Of a DNA stretch of 35,930 nucleotides, positions 1 to 5,477 are shown piece by piece. Under the pieces are notes generated by a model. That model ran no database searches and was not told the origin of the DNA. It saw only the letters and a list, made by a program, of their open reading frames with translations. How positions within the stretch are numbered: position 1 is the first letter of the stretch; the number at the start of each line of letters is the position of its first letter. A program made the position numbers and the translations under genes. Source of the stretch: a virus; IMG/VR virus record IMGVR_UViG_3300037042_001630, positions 1 through 35,930 of that record. One strand, written 5' to 3'.

Positions 1-1
1 T

Positions 2-133
2 AAGAAAAACCTCATAATATATGTGCTTAGTGTTATAACACTGATAAGCCTTATAGGAATTCTTTCTAGTACCCCTGGGTTATTAGCAATTATTTCCTAC
101 TGCCTAGGTATAGGTACATTGAGAGAGAAATAA
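2..133 (+). CDS. Small membrane protein, open at the left edge
   Basis: The frame is open from base 2 to a TAA at 131-133 and encodes 43 visible residues. They are strongly hydrophobic (runs such as YVLSVITLISLIGIL and LLAIISYCLGIG), so one or two membrane segments are likely. No start codon lies inside the window. If the two window ends are joined, the frame continues back to an ATG at 35911 and gives a 50-residue protein starting MCLFTLSKK, which overlaps the end of the preceding gene by about 20 bases. I do not recognise a family. Small phage membrane proteins of this kind can act in host takeover or superinfection exclusion, but nothing here shows which. Confidence 0.5.
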   Translation, partial: KKNLIIYVLSVITLISLIGILSSTPGLLAIISYCLGIGTLREK

Positions 134-144
134 AAAACAAGACA

Positions 145-393
145 ATGACTAAAGAAGAAATAGAACAGTTAGCATTTAAAAGTTATGGTGATACCTTATT
201 AAAAGGTAGTTTTATGCATGGCTACACTCAATGCCAAGAAGATATGGATGATACCTCAAAAGTAACAAGGTTTGAAGTCATTGATACAAATGGTAGAGTA
301 TATCAAAAGTGGAACTGTAATGTAGAATTATCCTATCAAGATGATGGCAGAACTTTAAAAGTATTTATTAAACCACTAAACAAACAAGACTAA
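145..393 (+). CDS. Hypothetical phage protein, 82 aa
   Basis: This is an acidic, soluble 82-residue protein. The C-terminal half (about residues 38-78, containing TRFEVIDTNGRVY and DDGRTLKVFIK) reads as a compact beta-rich domain, a pattern I associate with small early proteins of Bacteroidota phages and prophages. The function is unknown. The stop overlaps the ATG of the next gene in TAATG, which suggests translational coupling. The leader is A-rich (aaaaaacaagaca) with no Shine-Dalgarno site, as usual in Bacteroidota. Confidence 0.65.
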   Translation: MTKEEIEQLAFKSYGDTLLKGSFMHGYTQCQEDMDDTSKVTRFEVIDTNGRVYQKWNCNVELSYQDDGRTLKVFIKPLNKQD

Positions 394-590
394 TGAAAGA
401 TATGGAGAAACCAATTTTAGATAAAAATATAAAGTTTGAAACTGCTTATGGGTGGTTAACTGGATGGTATAAAGAAGTAAAAATGAGTTGCGGAGATATT
501 CATTATTTTTTTATAGTAGAACACATTAGGGCAAATAAACATTGGACTTATTTTAAGGAAAATGAAGTGTATAAATGGGAGTACGTTTAA
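393..590 (+). CDS. Hypothetical phage protein, 65 aa
   Basis: A 65-residue protein with many aromatic residues (YGWLTGWYKEV, HYFFIVEHI, HWTYFKENEVYKWEYV), which suggests a small beta-barrel or beta-sheet domain. It starts within the stop codon of the upstream gene (TAATG), so the two are probably translated together. The second methionine (MEK, residue 4) is an alternative start. No family is recognised. It is followed at 594-605 by the sequence attacctataac, which recurs at 1899-1910. Confidence 0.6.
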   Translation: MKDMEKPILDKNIKFETAYGWLTGWYKEVKMSCGDIHYFFIVEHIRANKHWTYFKENEVYKWEYV

Positions 591-593
591 GGC

Positions 594-605
594 ATTACCT
601 ATAAC
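594..605 (+). repeat. 12-bp repeat attacctataac, copy 1
   Basis: The same 12 bases occur at 1899-1910, and their inner part occurs inverted (gttataggt) at 1001-1009. This copy continues into gttactcggctaaacg, which loosely resembles the stretch after the 654-908 gene (gctaacgttttgcggctta). The copies sit at gene borders, so they may mark the edges of small exchangeable gene units. Confidence 0.5.
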
Positions 606-653
606 GTTACTCGGCTAAACGATGTTATTTTTAACGATTAAATAAACGAAAAT

Positions 654-908
654 ATGAATTATACAGAACAAGAAATGATAGACTGCTTTACAGCAGGGGT
701 AAAATTTGCAAGGGATATGATGAACAACCCAAGTAATACTGAATACATAATGCAAATTAATAACGAAAAGCAAGTTAAAAATAATATTGTTTTAGCCGAT
801 GTTAGCGGTTCGTTTGGGTTCGATGAAGGCTATTCAAAGGGGTATAGTGATGCTCAAAGAGAAGCAGCCCAAGAAATACGAGAACACTACCACCCAAATG
901 ACCGCTAA
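654..908 (+). CDS. Hypothetical phage protein, 84 aa
   Basis: An 84-residue, acidic and probably helical protein. The start MNYTEQEMIDCFTAG and the C-terminal stretch DEGYSKGYSDAQREAA, with spaced Gly and Tyr residues, look like a small helical domain. The ATG is preceded by aaataaacgaaaat, a typical A-rich leader. The gene is bounded upstream by attacctataac (594-605) and downstream by ctaacgttttgcggctta (about 905-922) and then inverted gttataggt (1001). That layout suggests a small cassette. No function can be assigned. Confidence 0.6.
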   Translation: MNYTEQEMIDCFTAGVKFARDMMNNPSNTEYIMQINNEKQVKNNIVLADVSGSFGFDEGYSKGYSDAQREAAQEIREHYHPNDR

Positions 909-933
909 CGTTTTGCGGCTTAAAGAAGTAAAA

Positions 934-1056
934 ATGGCAAACGATAAACTTTCAAAATATGCACAAATGCTGATGCCATTTTTATTTCTTTTAAGGTGCT
1001 GTTATAGGTTAGTTTTTTTATCCATTATTTTTTTTCTCTGTGTCCTCAATTTTTAA
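934..1056 (+). CDS. Possible 40-aa ORF running into the repeat
   Basis: A short frame begins MANDKLSKYAQMLMPF after a good A-rich leader (aaagaagtaaaa). Its second half is encoded by the T-rich inverted-repeat arm at 1001-1035, which makes the C-terminus hydrophobic (FLSIIFFLCVLNF). It may be a small membrane peptide, or the start of an older gene cut by arrival of the neighbouring cassette. The same frame is open back to 799, but that upper part is only a shadow of the 654-908 gene. Confidence 0.25.
   Translation: MANDKLSKYAQMLMPFLFLLRCCYRLVFLSIIFFLCVLNF
1001..1035 (+). repeat. Left arm of inverted repeat around the 1068-1856 gene
   Basis: This arm reads gttataggt, a short spacer, then a T7-ATCCATTA-T8 core. 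Its reverse complement is at 1878-1910. The core match is 22 bp without mismatch, and the outer gttataggt also matches. The two arms enclose the PP-loop enzyme gene and look like terminal inverted repeats of a small mobile unit. I saw no transposase and no clear target-site duplication. Confidence 0.6.
1036..1047 (+). repeat. 12-bp direct repeat ctctgtgtcctc, left copy
   Basis: The sequence lies just inside the left inverted-repeat arm and recurs in the same orientation at 1864-1875, just inside the right arm. A direct repeat nested within an inverted repeat on both sides of a single gene is hard to explain by chance. Confidence 0.6.
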
Positions 1057-1067
1057 ACGACAAATAA

Positions 1068-1856
1068 ATGCAACAAGAATTATTTATAGAATATCAAGAT
1101 TACAGCAATAAGAAAGTACTAATCGGTTTATCAGGAGGCATAAATTCAATGGCTGTGCTTTGTTGGTTGGCTAAATACCCGACTGAGTACAAGCCAAAGG
1201 AGTTACATTTATTCTATGCACATTTTGAGGAACATTCAGAAGGAACATTGGAGTTTGTTTTGGCAGGGGTTGAATATGCAAAGGAGCACTTTGAAAATGT
1301 GCATTACAAGCAAACAAATAATTCAGTAGTTGATTTTTTTCGGGAAATGAATATGATACCGCACCCGACAGTTGCACCTTGCACACGACTTTTGAAAATT
1401 ATACCAATGGCTGAATATGCAAAGGAACATGGAACTGATATTGATTTGGTTGGATATGTGAAAGATGAAAAAAGGCGTATTAAAAATATGTGGGCAAAAA
1501 ATCCGCAAACGAAAACTACAAAAGGATTTCCGATTGCTGACAAAGAAAATGAATGGTGTTTTCAAATTGTATTGAGGGAACTTGGATTTTACCCTGCTAT
1601 TTACGATTTGAAAGACAATACAGGCAAACGGATTTTCTTACACAATAACTGCTTACCTTGCAAGAATTGGAATAAAAAAAACTTTGCTGCTGGAAACGAA
1701 TACTATCCCGAAAAAATGAAACCTGCCATTGAATTGCAACAGGATTTGGAAAAGCATTGGGGTAGAGAGGATTTAGATATTTATACACGATTTGATAAAC
1801 AAGAATGGGAAACAAACGAAGATGGTCAAACTTGCGAATACTGTGCATTTGATTAG
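1068..1856 (+). CDS. PAPS reductase / DndC-like PP-loop enzyme
   Basis: The 262-residue protein belongs to the phosphoadenosine-phosphosulfate reductase (PP-loop ATPase) superfamily. The ATP pyrophosphatase loop SGGINSMA is at residues 22-29, with Asn where SGGxDS usually has Asp. Other family-type elements are HLFYAHF (47-53), PCTRLLKIIP (104-113) and GYVKDEKRRI (129-138). Two Cys pairs, CLPC (195-198) and CEYC (256-259), plus Cys105 could hold an iron-sulfur cluster, as in DndC-type proteins. Phage members have been linked to sulfur transfer or nucleic-acid modification, but the substrate here is unknown. No dndA, dndB, dndD or dndE partner is visible. The gene is enclosed by inverted and direct repeats and may have arrived as a unit. 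The family call is firm and the role is not. Confidence 0.85.
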   Translation: MQQELFIEYQDYSNKKVLIGLSGGINSMAVLCWLAKYPTEYKPKELHLFYAHFEEHSEGTLEFVLAGVEYAKEHFENVHYKQTNNSVVDFFREMNMIPHPTVAPCTRLLKIIPMAEYAKEHGTDIDLVGYVKDEKRRIKNMWAKNPQTKTTKGFPIADKENEWCFQIVLRELGFYPAIYDLKDNTGKRIFLHNNCLPCKNWNKKNFAAGNEYYPEKMKPAIELQQDLEKHWGREDLDIYTRFDKQEWETNEDGQTCEYCAFD

Positions 1857-1863
1857 TTCCGCC

Positions 1864-1875
1864 TCTGTGTCCTCT
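1864..1875 (+). repeat. 12-bp direct repeat ctctgtgtcctc, right copy
   Basis: Identical to 1036-1047 and in the same orientation. It lies eight bases after the PP-loop gene's stop codon and two bases before the right inverted-repeat arm. Confidence 0.6.
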
Positions 1876-1877
1876 TT

Positions 1878-1910
1878 AAAAAAATAATGGATAAAAAAAT
1901 TACCTATAAC
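1878..1910 (+). repeat. Right arm of inverted repeat around the 1068-1856 gene
   Basis: Reverse complement of the arm at 1001-1035: A7-TAATGGAT-A7 followed by acctataac. Its outer end is also the second copy of the 12-bp repeat at 594-605. The next gene starts directly beside it (ATG at 1913). Confidence 0.6.
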
Positions 1911-1912
1911 TA

Positions 1913-2125
1913 ATGGCTAAACGTAACAAACATTGCAATAAAATGGAGAAACTAACTAATAGACAGGTAATTATGATTTCAGATAAACAATCAGAATCAT
2001 TAAAGGTTTTAAAGTCCTACAATGTAAACGTGTCCAAGTTCATAAGATTGGCTATCAAAGAAAAATTGGCGAAAGATTGGAAAAGCATTAAAGAGAAAAA
2101 AGAAAAAGTATATTGCCCTTTTTAA
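1913..2125 (+). CDS. Ribbon-helix-helix DNA-binding protein candidate
   Basis: A 70-residue, very basic protein. Residues about 24-56 (SDKQSESLKVL, YNVNVSKFIRLAIKEKLA) fit an Arc/MetJ-type ribbon-helix-helix fold, with a strand, the N-V-S-K-F helix start and a second amphipathic helix. Such proteins are usually dimeric repressors or accessory DNA-binding factors. The first ATG lies three bases after the inverted repeat. The in-frame ATG at 1943 (MEKLTNRQV) has a better A-rich leader and may be the real start, giving 60 residues. It is the last + gene before the convergent late genes. Confidence 0.6.
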   Translation: MAKRNKHCNKMEKLTNRQVIMISDKQSESLKVLKSYNVNVSKFIRLAIKEKLAKDWKSIKEKKEKVYCPF

Positions 2126-2126
2126 A

Positions 2127-2161
2127 CACTACCGAATTTTGTTGATTTCTTAATGGTAGTG
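2127..2161. terminator. Possible terminator between convergent units
   Basis: A 7-bp stem, cactacc (2127-2133) pairing with ggtagtg (2155-2161), encloses a 21-base loop just after the last + gene. The loop is large, and only the - strand is followed by a T-containing run (TTTAAAAAGG). The assignment rests mainly on position between converging genes. The rest of 2162-2204 shows nothing I can name. Confidence 0.3.
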
Positions 2162-2204
2162 AATAGGTTGCGTGAGTGTATGTCGAGTGAAAGGAAACTT
2201 GAGC

Positions 2205-2369
2205 CTATTGTTTTGTACTAAATGGTATTATACTAAAAAGTATAATTAAGCACCCTACAACCTGAATATCAAAGCTAGAATCATAAGGAAAGTCAATGGG
2301 TAGGTTATGGTTAAACTTTATCGAATACTCATAAACCTCTAGAGTGTCAAACAACTGATTGTCCTTCAT
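2205..2369 (-). CDS. Small hypothetical ORF, 54 aa
   Basis: The ATG at 2367-2369 lies inside the end of the SPFH gene (22-bp overlap). The frame runs 54 residues from MKDNQLFDTLEVYEYSIKF to a TAG. The C-terminus is hydrophobic (VVGCLIILFSIIPF), so a tail anchor is possible. An 8-bp perfect stem with a 4-base loop (attatact at 2227-2234, agtataat at 2239-2246) lies inside its coding part and could alternatively be a structure at the end of the late transcript. It would be the last late gene. No family is recognised. Confidence 0.4.
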   Translation of the reverse strand: MKDNQLFDTLEVYEYSIKFNHNLPIDFPYDSSFDIQVVGCLIILFSIIPFSTKQ

Positions 2370-2871
2370 TTATTAAACGGATTGTGCGGATTTTTGCGAT
2401 GTCGGTTAAAGTTACTTGAATAATCTCTACTCCGTATTTCTTTACCTCTGAGCGAACCTTTTTAGTTATTAGGTTGTCAATGTCATTATCTATACATTTA
2501 ACCCATTCACTACTCATAATAACACCCTTTATAATACCTTGAGAGATGTCAGAAATAGCATCTACATTATCAAACAATTCTAAACAAAATGTCTTAACAT
2601 CTACTATCCTATATTTAACTACCGATTTTATAACTATATTTTGTTCATCTAATGTTACCAAAGATTGAGCAGGTAAAGTTAAGGTAGTAAGCATCGTGTG
2701 TTGTTGGATGTACTCATCTACGAAAGGCAATTTAAAATGGATCCCTTTCTTTAGAACTTTATTAAACTTTCCGTTGCGTAAAAATACAGCCTCTTGATAT
2801 TCCCTTATAATAAATACAGGGTTTATGTGGTCGATTATGCTTATACAGAAGTCTATTAGTTTATCAAACAT
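2347..2871 (-). CDS. SPFH / band 7 (stomatin-like) domain protein
   Basis: A 174-residue protein with the layout of a short slipin/stomatin. The N-terminal stretch (residues 1-22) is moderately hydrophobic with NPVFIIREYQEAV. The SPFH core follows, with the GIHFKLPFVDE motif (43-53), DEQNIVIKSVVKYRI (about 95-109) and the later VKKYGVEIIQVTLTDI segment. SPFH proteins form membrane-attached oligomers and organise membrane microdomains or regulate proteases. The C-terminal coiled-coil oligomerisation region of cellular stomatins is mostly missing. The gene overlaps the phosphoesterase gene by one base (TAATG-type junction) at the end of the late operon beside the lysis genes. A role in altering the host membrane late in infection is inference. 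Confidence 0.75.
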   Translation of the reverse strand: MFDKLIDFCISIIDHINPVFIIREYQEAVFLRNGKFNKVLKKGIHFKLPFVDEYIQQHTMLTTLTLPAQSLVTLDEQNIVIKSVVKYRIVDVKTFCLELFDNVDAISDISQGIIKGVIMSSEWVKCIDNDIDNLITKKVRSEVKKYGVEIIQVTLTDIAKIRTIRLINEGQSVV

Positions 2872-3866
2872 TAGTACACCTTTCCGTTTACAATTTTTAA
2901 ATTCCTTACTCTGAAATTTTCTCCGTCCATTTCTACTACTGCAAACCCGTGATTATGATTGTTTACTTCCATATATCTAGGCTCTAATTCACACAAACAT
3001 CCAGTAGAATAAGTTACTACCACATCACTATCATATACCTTTTCCGTAGCTTCTGAAGTTCTGTGAAAGTGTCCACAAATAGCGTGTCGTTTCAATTTAG
3101 CAAATAAAGAACGGGCAGGATTAACACCTCCGCTACCTTTCATCTTATCCCCATGTTCAACCAACAATTTACCGAAGTAACACTTTGTCCCGTGTGGCAA
3201 ATAGTGAATGCCTTTCTCTCCTAACTTTAATAAAATATCAATCCTAAACTCTTGAACGTCTAATAATTCAGGTGCTTTAACTCGTAGGTATCTTTCTAGT
3301 CTATGCTCGTGGTTTCCTGTAATGTAATAAATTAAAGCCTTTGGAAAGTTCTTTTTTAGTGTATCAAAGAAATCTCTAGCCATTTCAAGTTCATCGGCTA
3401 TCGAAGTTACTCGTGGGTCTTTCTCGTGAAAACTTAATTGGTAAAAGTCAATCATATCACCATTGATAAAGATTGCATCTACATTCTCTTTTTGCCCGTA
3501 TTTTAAGGCTGTGGTGAGTGCTTCGTTATCGTGGTAAGGGAAATGTATATCCGACAATAAAAGTACTTTAGAAATTGATTTTGGTAATCGCCAAACCTCC
3601 CTAGCTTCTGACTTTGATTCGGGTAAGTTAAACGGGTTGTAATTAAATTTAGGCTCTTGGAATAATGATTTATCAGTAGTTTTTGTACTATTAACTAGCC
3701 CCCTTATCCTATTTATACAGCCTCTAGCGTGTTCAATAGAGTTGTAAATTTTTGGATTATCTTTATACAACTTCTTAGCTAGTGTTAATTTAGGGGAACT
3801 AGGAAATCGTTTTACTAATTCCCTTGCTGTTTTTGTTGGCAACCCTTCGCCTGATTTGTGAGCCAT
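2871..3866 (-). CDS. Calcineurin-like metallophosphoesterase
   Basis: The 331-residue protein has all five metal-binding blocks of the metallophosphoesterase superfamily: DIHFP with D106 and H108, INGDMID with D137, GNHEHRLERY at 184-193, HGD at 238-240, and GHFH at 265-268. These bind a two-metal centre that hydrolyses phosphoesters. About 90 residues precede the catalytic domain. They include a helical, basic part (TKTARELVKRFPSSPKLTLA) that looks like a helix-turn-helix or DNA-contacting segment, so a nucleic-acid substrate is plausible. It sits between the spanin-like pair and the SPFH gene with one-base overlaps. It might be a nuclease or a 2',3'-cyclic or linear phosphodiesterase; the sequence does not decide. 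Confidence 0.88.
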   Translation of the reverse strand: MAHKSGEGLPTKTARELVKRFPSSPKLTLAKKLYKDNPKIYNSIEHARGCINRIRGLVNSTKTTDKSLFQEPKFNYNPFNLPESKSEAREVWRLPKSISKVLLLSDIHFPYHDNEALTTALKYGQKENVDAIFINGDMIDFYQLSFHEKDPRVTSIADELEMARDFFDTLKKNFPKALIYYITGNHEHRLERYLRVKAPELLDVQEFRIDILLKLGEKGIHYLPHGTKCYFGKLLVEHGDKMKGSGGVNPARSLFAKLKRHAICGHFHRTSEATEKVYDSDVVVTYSTGCLCELEPRYMEVNNHNHGFAVVEMDGENFRVRNLKIVNGKVY

Positions 3867-4219
3867 TATCTAAAGATTAAGTAAACATTAGTAACCACCC
3901 CTACGATAATCGCCCCAAACATTCCGAACTTGTATTTTATGATTTGTCTTTTAGACTTTTTAACTTGCGATTCGCAAATTGCGATTTGCGATTTCTGACC
4001 TTTAATATATTCAGACTGCAAACTTATCTCTTTGCTTTTATCCCAAAGTAAAACGGAATCAGCCTTTATAATGTCAGTACAATTACCCCGTACTAATAAA
4101 TCGTTATACTCTCTAGCGGTTAGGCAAAGCGTGTCTTGTGCTATTGCGTATTGAATCCCGAATGTGTTTAAGCTGATTAAGAGTAAGATTGCTTTGAAAT
4201 GGTTTTGCATAGTTTTCAA
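3866..4219 (-). CDS. Spanin-like periplasmic subunit with C-terminal anchor
   Basis: A 117-residue protein. Residues 1-27 form a signal peptide (hydrophobic FKAILLLISLNTFG, cleavage after AIA), with no lipobox Cys. A periplasmic part with Cys residues and a charged helical region (about 60-95, KGQKSQIAICESQVKKSK) follows, then a C-terminal membrane segment (FGMFGAIIVGVVTNVYLIF, 97-115). The start lies 107 bases inside the upstream gene in another frame, the arrangement seen for Rz/Rz1 lysis genes. It differs from Rz1 in lacking the lipoprotein signal. It follows holin and lysin candidates, so a role in disrupting the outer envelope at lysis is likely but inferred. Confidence 0.55.
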   Translation of the reverse strand: MKTMQNHFKAILLLISLNTFGIQYAIAQDTLCLTAREYNDLLVRGNCTDIIKADSVLLWDKSKEISLQSEYIKGQKSQIAICESQVKKSKRQIIKYKFGMFGAIIVGVVTNVYLIFR

Positions 4220-4433
4220 GTATTTTATTGCGTTCTAATGAATCAATTTTACTCTTTGCTTGTATTCCGTTCAACTCCTTTTCAATCTCTTTTAAATGCG
4301 ATATAATGAACTCCTTTTGTGTTTTATACTCAATGTTATCACGCTGATATTTTAACGTATTATTTCGAAAAATATACGCAATTAAAACTATAAACAAAAT
4401 TAAAGTTAAATAATTATTCTTTAGGTACGTCAT
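4113..4433 (-). CDS. Rz-like inner-membrane spanin candidate
   Basis: A 106-residue protein with one N-terminal membrane helix (LTLILFIVLIAYIF, residues 9-22). A long charged, probably coiled-coil region follows (about 25-90, QRDNIEYKTQKEFI, HLKEIEKELNGI, IDSLERNKILENY). That is the topology of i-spanins (Rz): anchored in the inner membrane with a periplasmic coiled coil. The start touches the stop of the holin-like gene, and the last 107 bases overlap the next gene in a different frame. No sequence family is recognised. The call rests on topology, overlap and position. Confidence 0.6.
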   Translation of the reverse strand: MTYLKNNYLTLILFIVLIAYIFRNNTLKYQRDNIEYKTQKEFIISHLKEIEKELNGIQAKSKIDSLERNKILENYAKPFQSNLTLNQLKHIRDSIRNSTRHALPNR

Positions 4434-4627
4434 TAGTCCTCAGAAAAGAAGTTAGTTAAAAACTTACCCACAACACCCGTTAAGATAATTGCAATAGATA
4501 AGGCTTTGCCCCAATCATCCGCAATAGAGTAGGTAGTTAGCAAAGTTGAAATACTTAATAAAGCATCGCCTACCTTTCTCCACTTCTTAGGGGTTGCACT
4601 TTTGTACATATCTGCTATGTTTTTCAT
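4433..4627 (-). CDS. Holin candidate
   Basis: A 64-residue protein with a basic N-terminus (KSATPKKWRKVGDA) and two close hydrophobic segments, about 22-38 (LLSISTLLTTYSIA) and 43-59 (LSIAIILTGVVGKFLTNFF). The end is acidic. The size and hairpin-like topology fit small class II holins, and Bacteroidota phages often carry such a protein beside the lysin. The ATG overlaps the stop of the DUF5675 gene (ATGA), and the next gene begins at its stop. No enzymatic motif is present. Another small membrane protein (5133-5297) could be a second holin or an antiholin. Confidence 0.65.
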   Translation of the reverse strand: MKNIADMYKSATPKKWRKVGDALLSISTLLTTYSIADDWGKALSIAIILTGVVGKFLTNFFSED

Positions 4628-5007
4628 ACGATTGTTATATAAATATTATTTTGACCTTCTAGTTTTTTCATTAATTTCTCATAAGCTATTTTACTTAGCG
4701 AGATAGCATCTTTTGTTTTATCTAATCCAACTAAAATACATCCGTGAGTATCAATTGCCTTATTCCCTTTGTGTATTCTTATTCCCTCAAATTGCGGAAC
4801 ATCTAAAAGTAAAGGCATCATAACCTTAAAGCGATTGCTCATATTCACAATCACCTTATAACGTCCGTATGGGATACAAGTTTCTCCGTAGATTTTTACC
4901 TCTCGTTTCACATCTTCTAAAGTGTAACAAAAGAAAGTATTATCAATCCACATTTCGCCAATGGTTGAACTATCTGTAAACTCTTTTCTTATTACTTTTA
5001 GCTCCAT
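4624..5007 (-). CDS. DUF5675 family protein, lysin candidate
   Basis: The 127-residue protein matches the DUF5675 pattern known from Bacteroidota phages and prophages: MWIDNTFFCYTLED (19-32), CIPYGRYKV (44-52), and the signature GIRIHKGNKAIDTHGCILVG (75-94) with H79, H88 and C90. The H...HGC arrangement recalls the active site of L,D-transpeptidase-fold (YkuD) enzymes, so a peptidoglycan-acting role is plausible. It sits directly before a holin candidate in a lysis cassette. No signal peptide is present, as expected for a holin-dependent lysin. The enzymatic activity is inference. Confidence 0.7.
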   Translation of the reverse strand: MELKVIRKEFTDSSTIGEMWIDNTFFCYTLEDVKREVKIYGETCIPYGRYKVIVNMSNRFKVMMPLLLDVPQFEGIRIHKGNKAIDTHGCILVGLDKTKDAISLSKIAYEKLMKKLEGQNNIYITIV

Positions 5008-5136
5008 TATTCCTCTAGTTTTTCAACTCGTTTCTTTAAGTCTGTATGGTCATCCTTTAAGTTAGAATGGTCATTTGCTAATACCTTTTTTCTTTGCCTT
5101 CGTTATGGTTATAACGGATTCGGTTTTCTTTTTCAT
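5007..5136 (-). pseudogene. Small coiled-coil protein gene with a frameshift
   Basis: From the ATG at 5134-5136 (MKKKTESVITITKAKKK) the reading frame stops after 21 codons. The frame one base further on stays open and encodes VLANDHSNLKDDHTDLKKR and then VEKLEE, a clear heptad coiled coil. It ends in a TAATG overlap with the next gene. The switch falls at a run of six A on the coding strand (T at 5086-5091). With five A the frame would be a continuous 42-residue protein. ATGA coupling upstream and TAATG coupling downstream show that this was one gene. The cause is either an indel (real or a sequencing error) or a +1 frameshift at the A run. The coiled coil resembles XhlA-type lysis accessory peptides in style only. 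Confidence 0.55.
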
Positions 5137-5297
5137 TTGCCCTTCTTTAAAAATTCACTTCTCCATTTCCAAACAGTATAGCCGATAGCTAAGAGTAAAG
5201 AAAACAATTTTAAGGCATTTTCTATATCAGTAAATGTAATCGCAATAGCTACACAATGTAACACTGGTACATCAAAGTAATCTAATAATTTAGTCAC
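5133..5297 (-). CDS. Small membrane protein in lysis cassette, GTG start
   Basis: A 54-residue frame starts with GTG at 5295-5297 (MTKLLDYFDVPVLH) because no ATG exists between the preceding in-frame stop and this codon. It has a hydrophobic helix, about 29-45 (KLFSLLLAIGYTVW), followed by a basic tail (KWRSEFLKKGK). A single membrane span with a charged C-terminus fits a small holin-like or holin-partner protein. The stop TGA overlaps the ATG of the coiled-coil gene. Small proteins of this type are common just before lysins in Bacteroidota phages. Confidence 0.55.
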   Translation of the reverse strand: MTKLLDYFDVPVLHCVAIAITFTDIENALKLFSLLLAIGYTVWKWRSEFLKKGK

Positions 5298-5312
5298 AAC
5301 GGAGAGATGTTT

Positions 5313-5477
5313 TTAAGTTAAATAAATATAATTTTCGCCATCACAATCTACACTGATAGTGGATTCTTTTTCTTTTTCGGTTAGTTCTCTTTCGGGATAT
5401 AAAACAATATTTTCTACTGTCTTTCCGTTTTCATCAATACCTTTTATAGTATTTTTTATTGCTTTAATTGTTATCAT
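5313..5477 (-). CDS. Small hypothetical protein after tail fibre, 54 aa
   Basis: An acidic, soluble 54-residue protein starting MITIKAIKNTIKGIDENGK, with ENIVLYPERELTEKEKE in the middle. The ATG at 5475-5477 overlaps the stop of the fibre gene (ATGA), which supports real, coupled translation. It may be a fibre chaperone or another tail accessory by position. No family is recognised. Confidence 0.5.
   Translation of the reverse strand: MITIKAIKNTIKGIDENGKTVENIVLYPERELTEKEKESTISVDCDGENYIYLT

Noticed and set aside
799-933. Upper part of an 85-codon + frame overlapping the 654-908 gene
   Set aside because: It mirrors the 654-908 gene in another frame. Only the portion from 934 has an independent start context.
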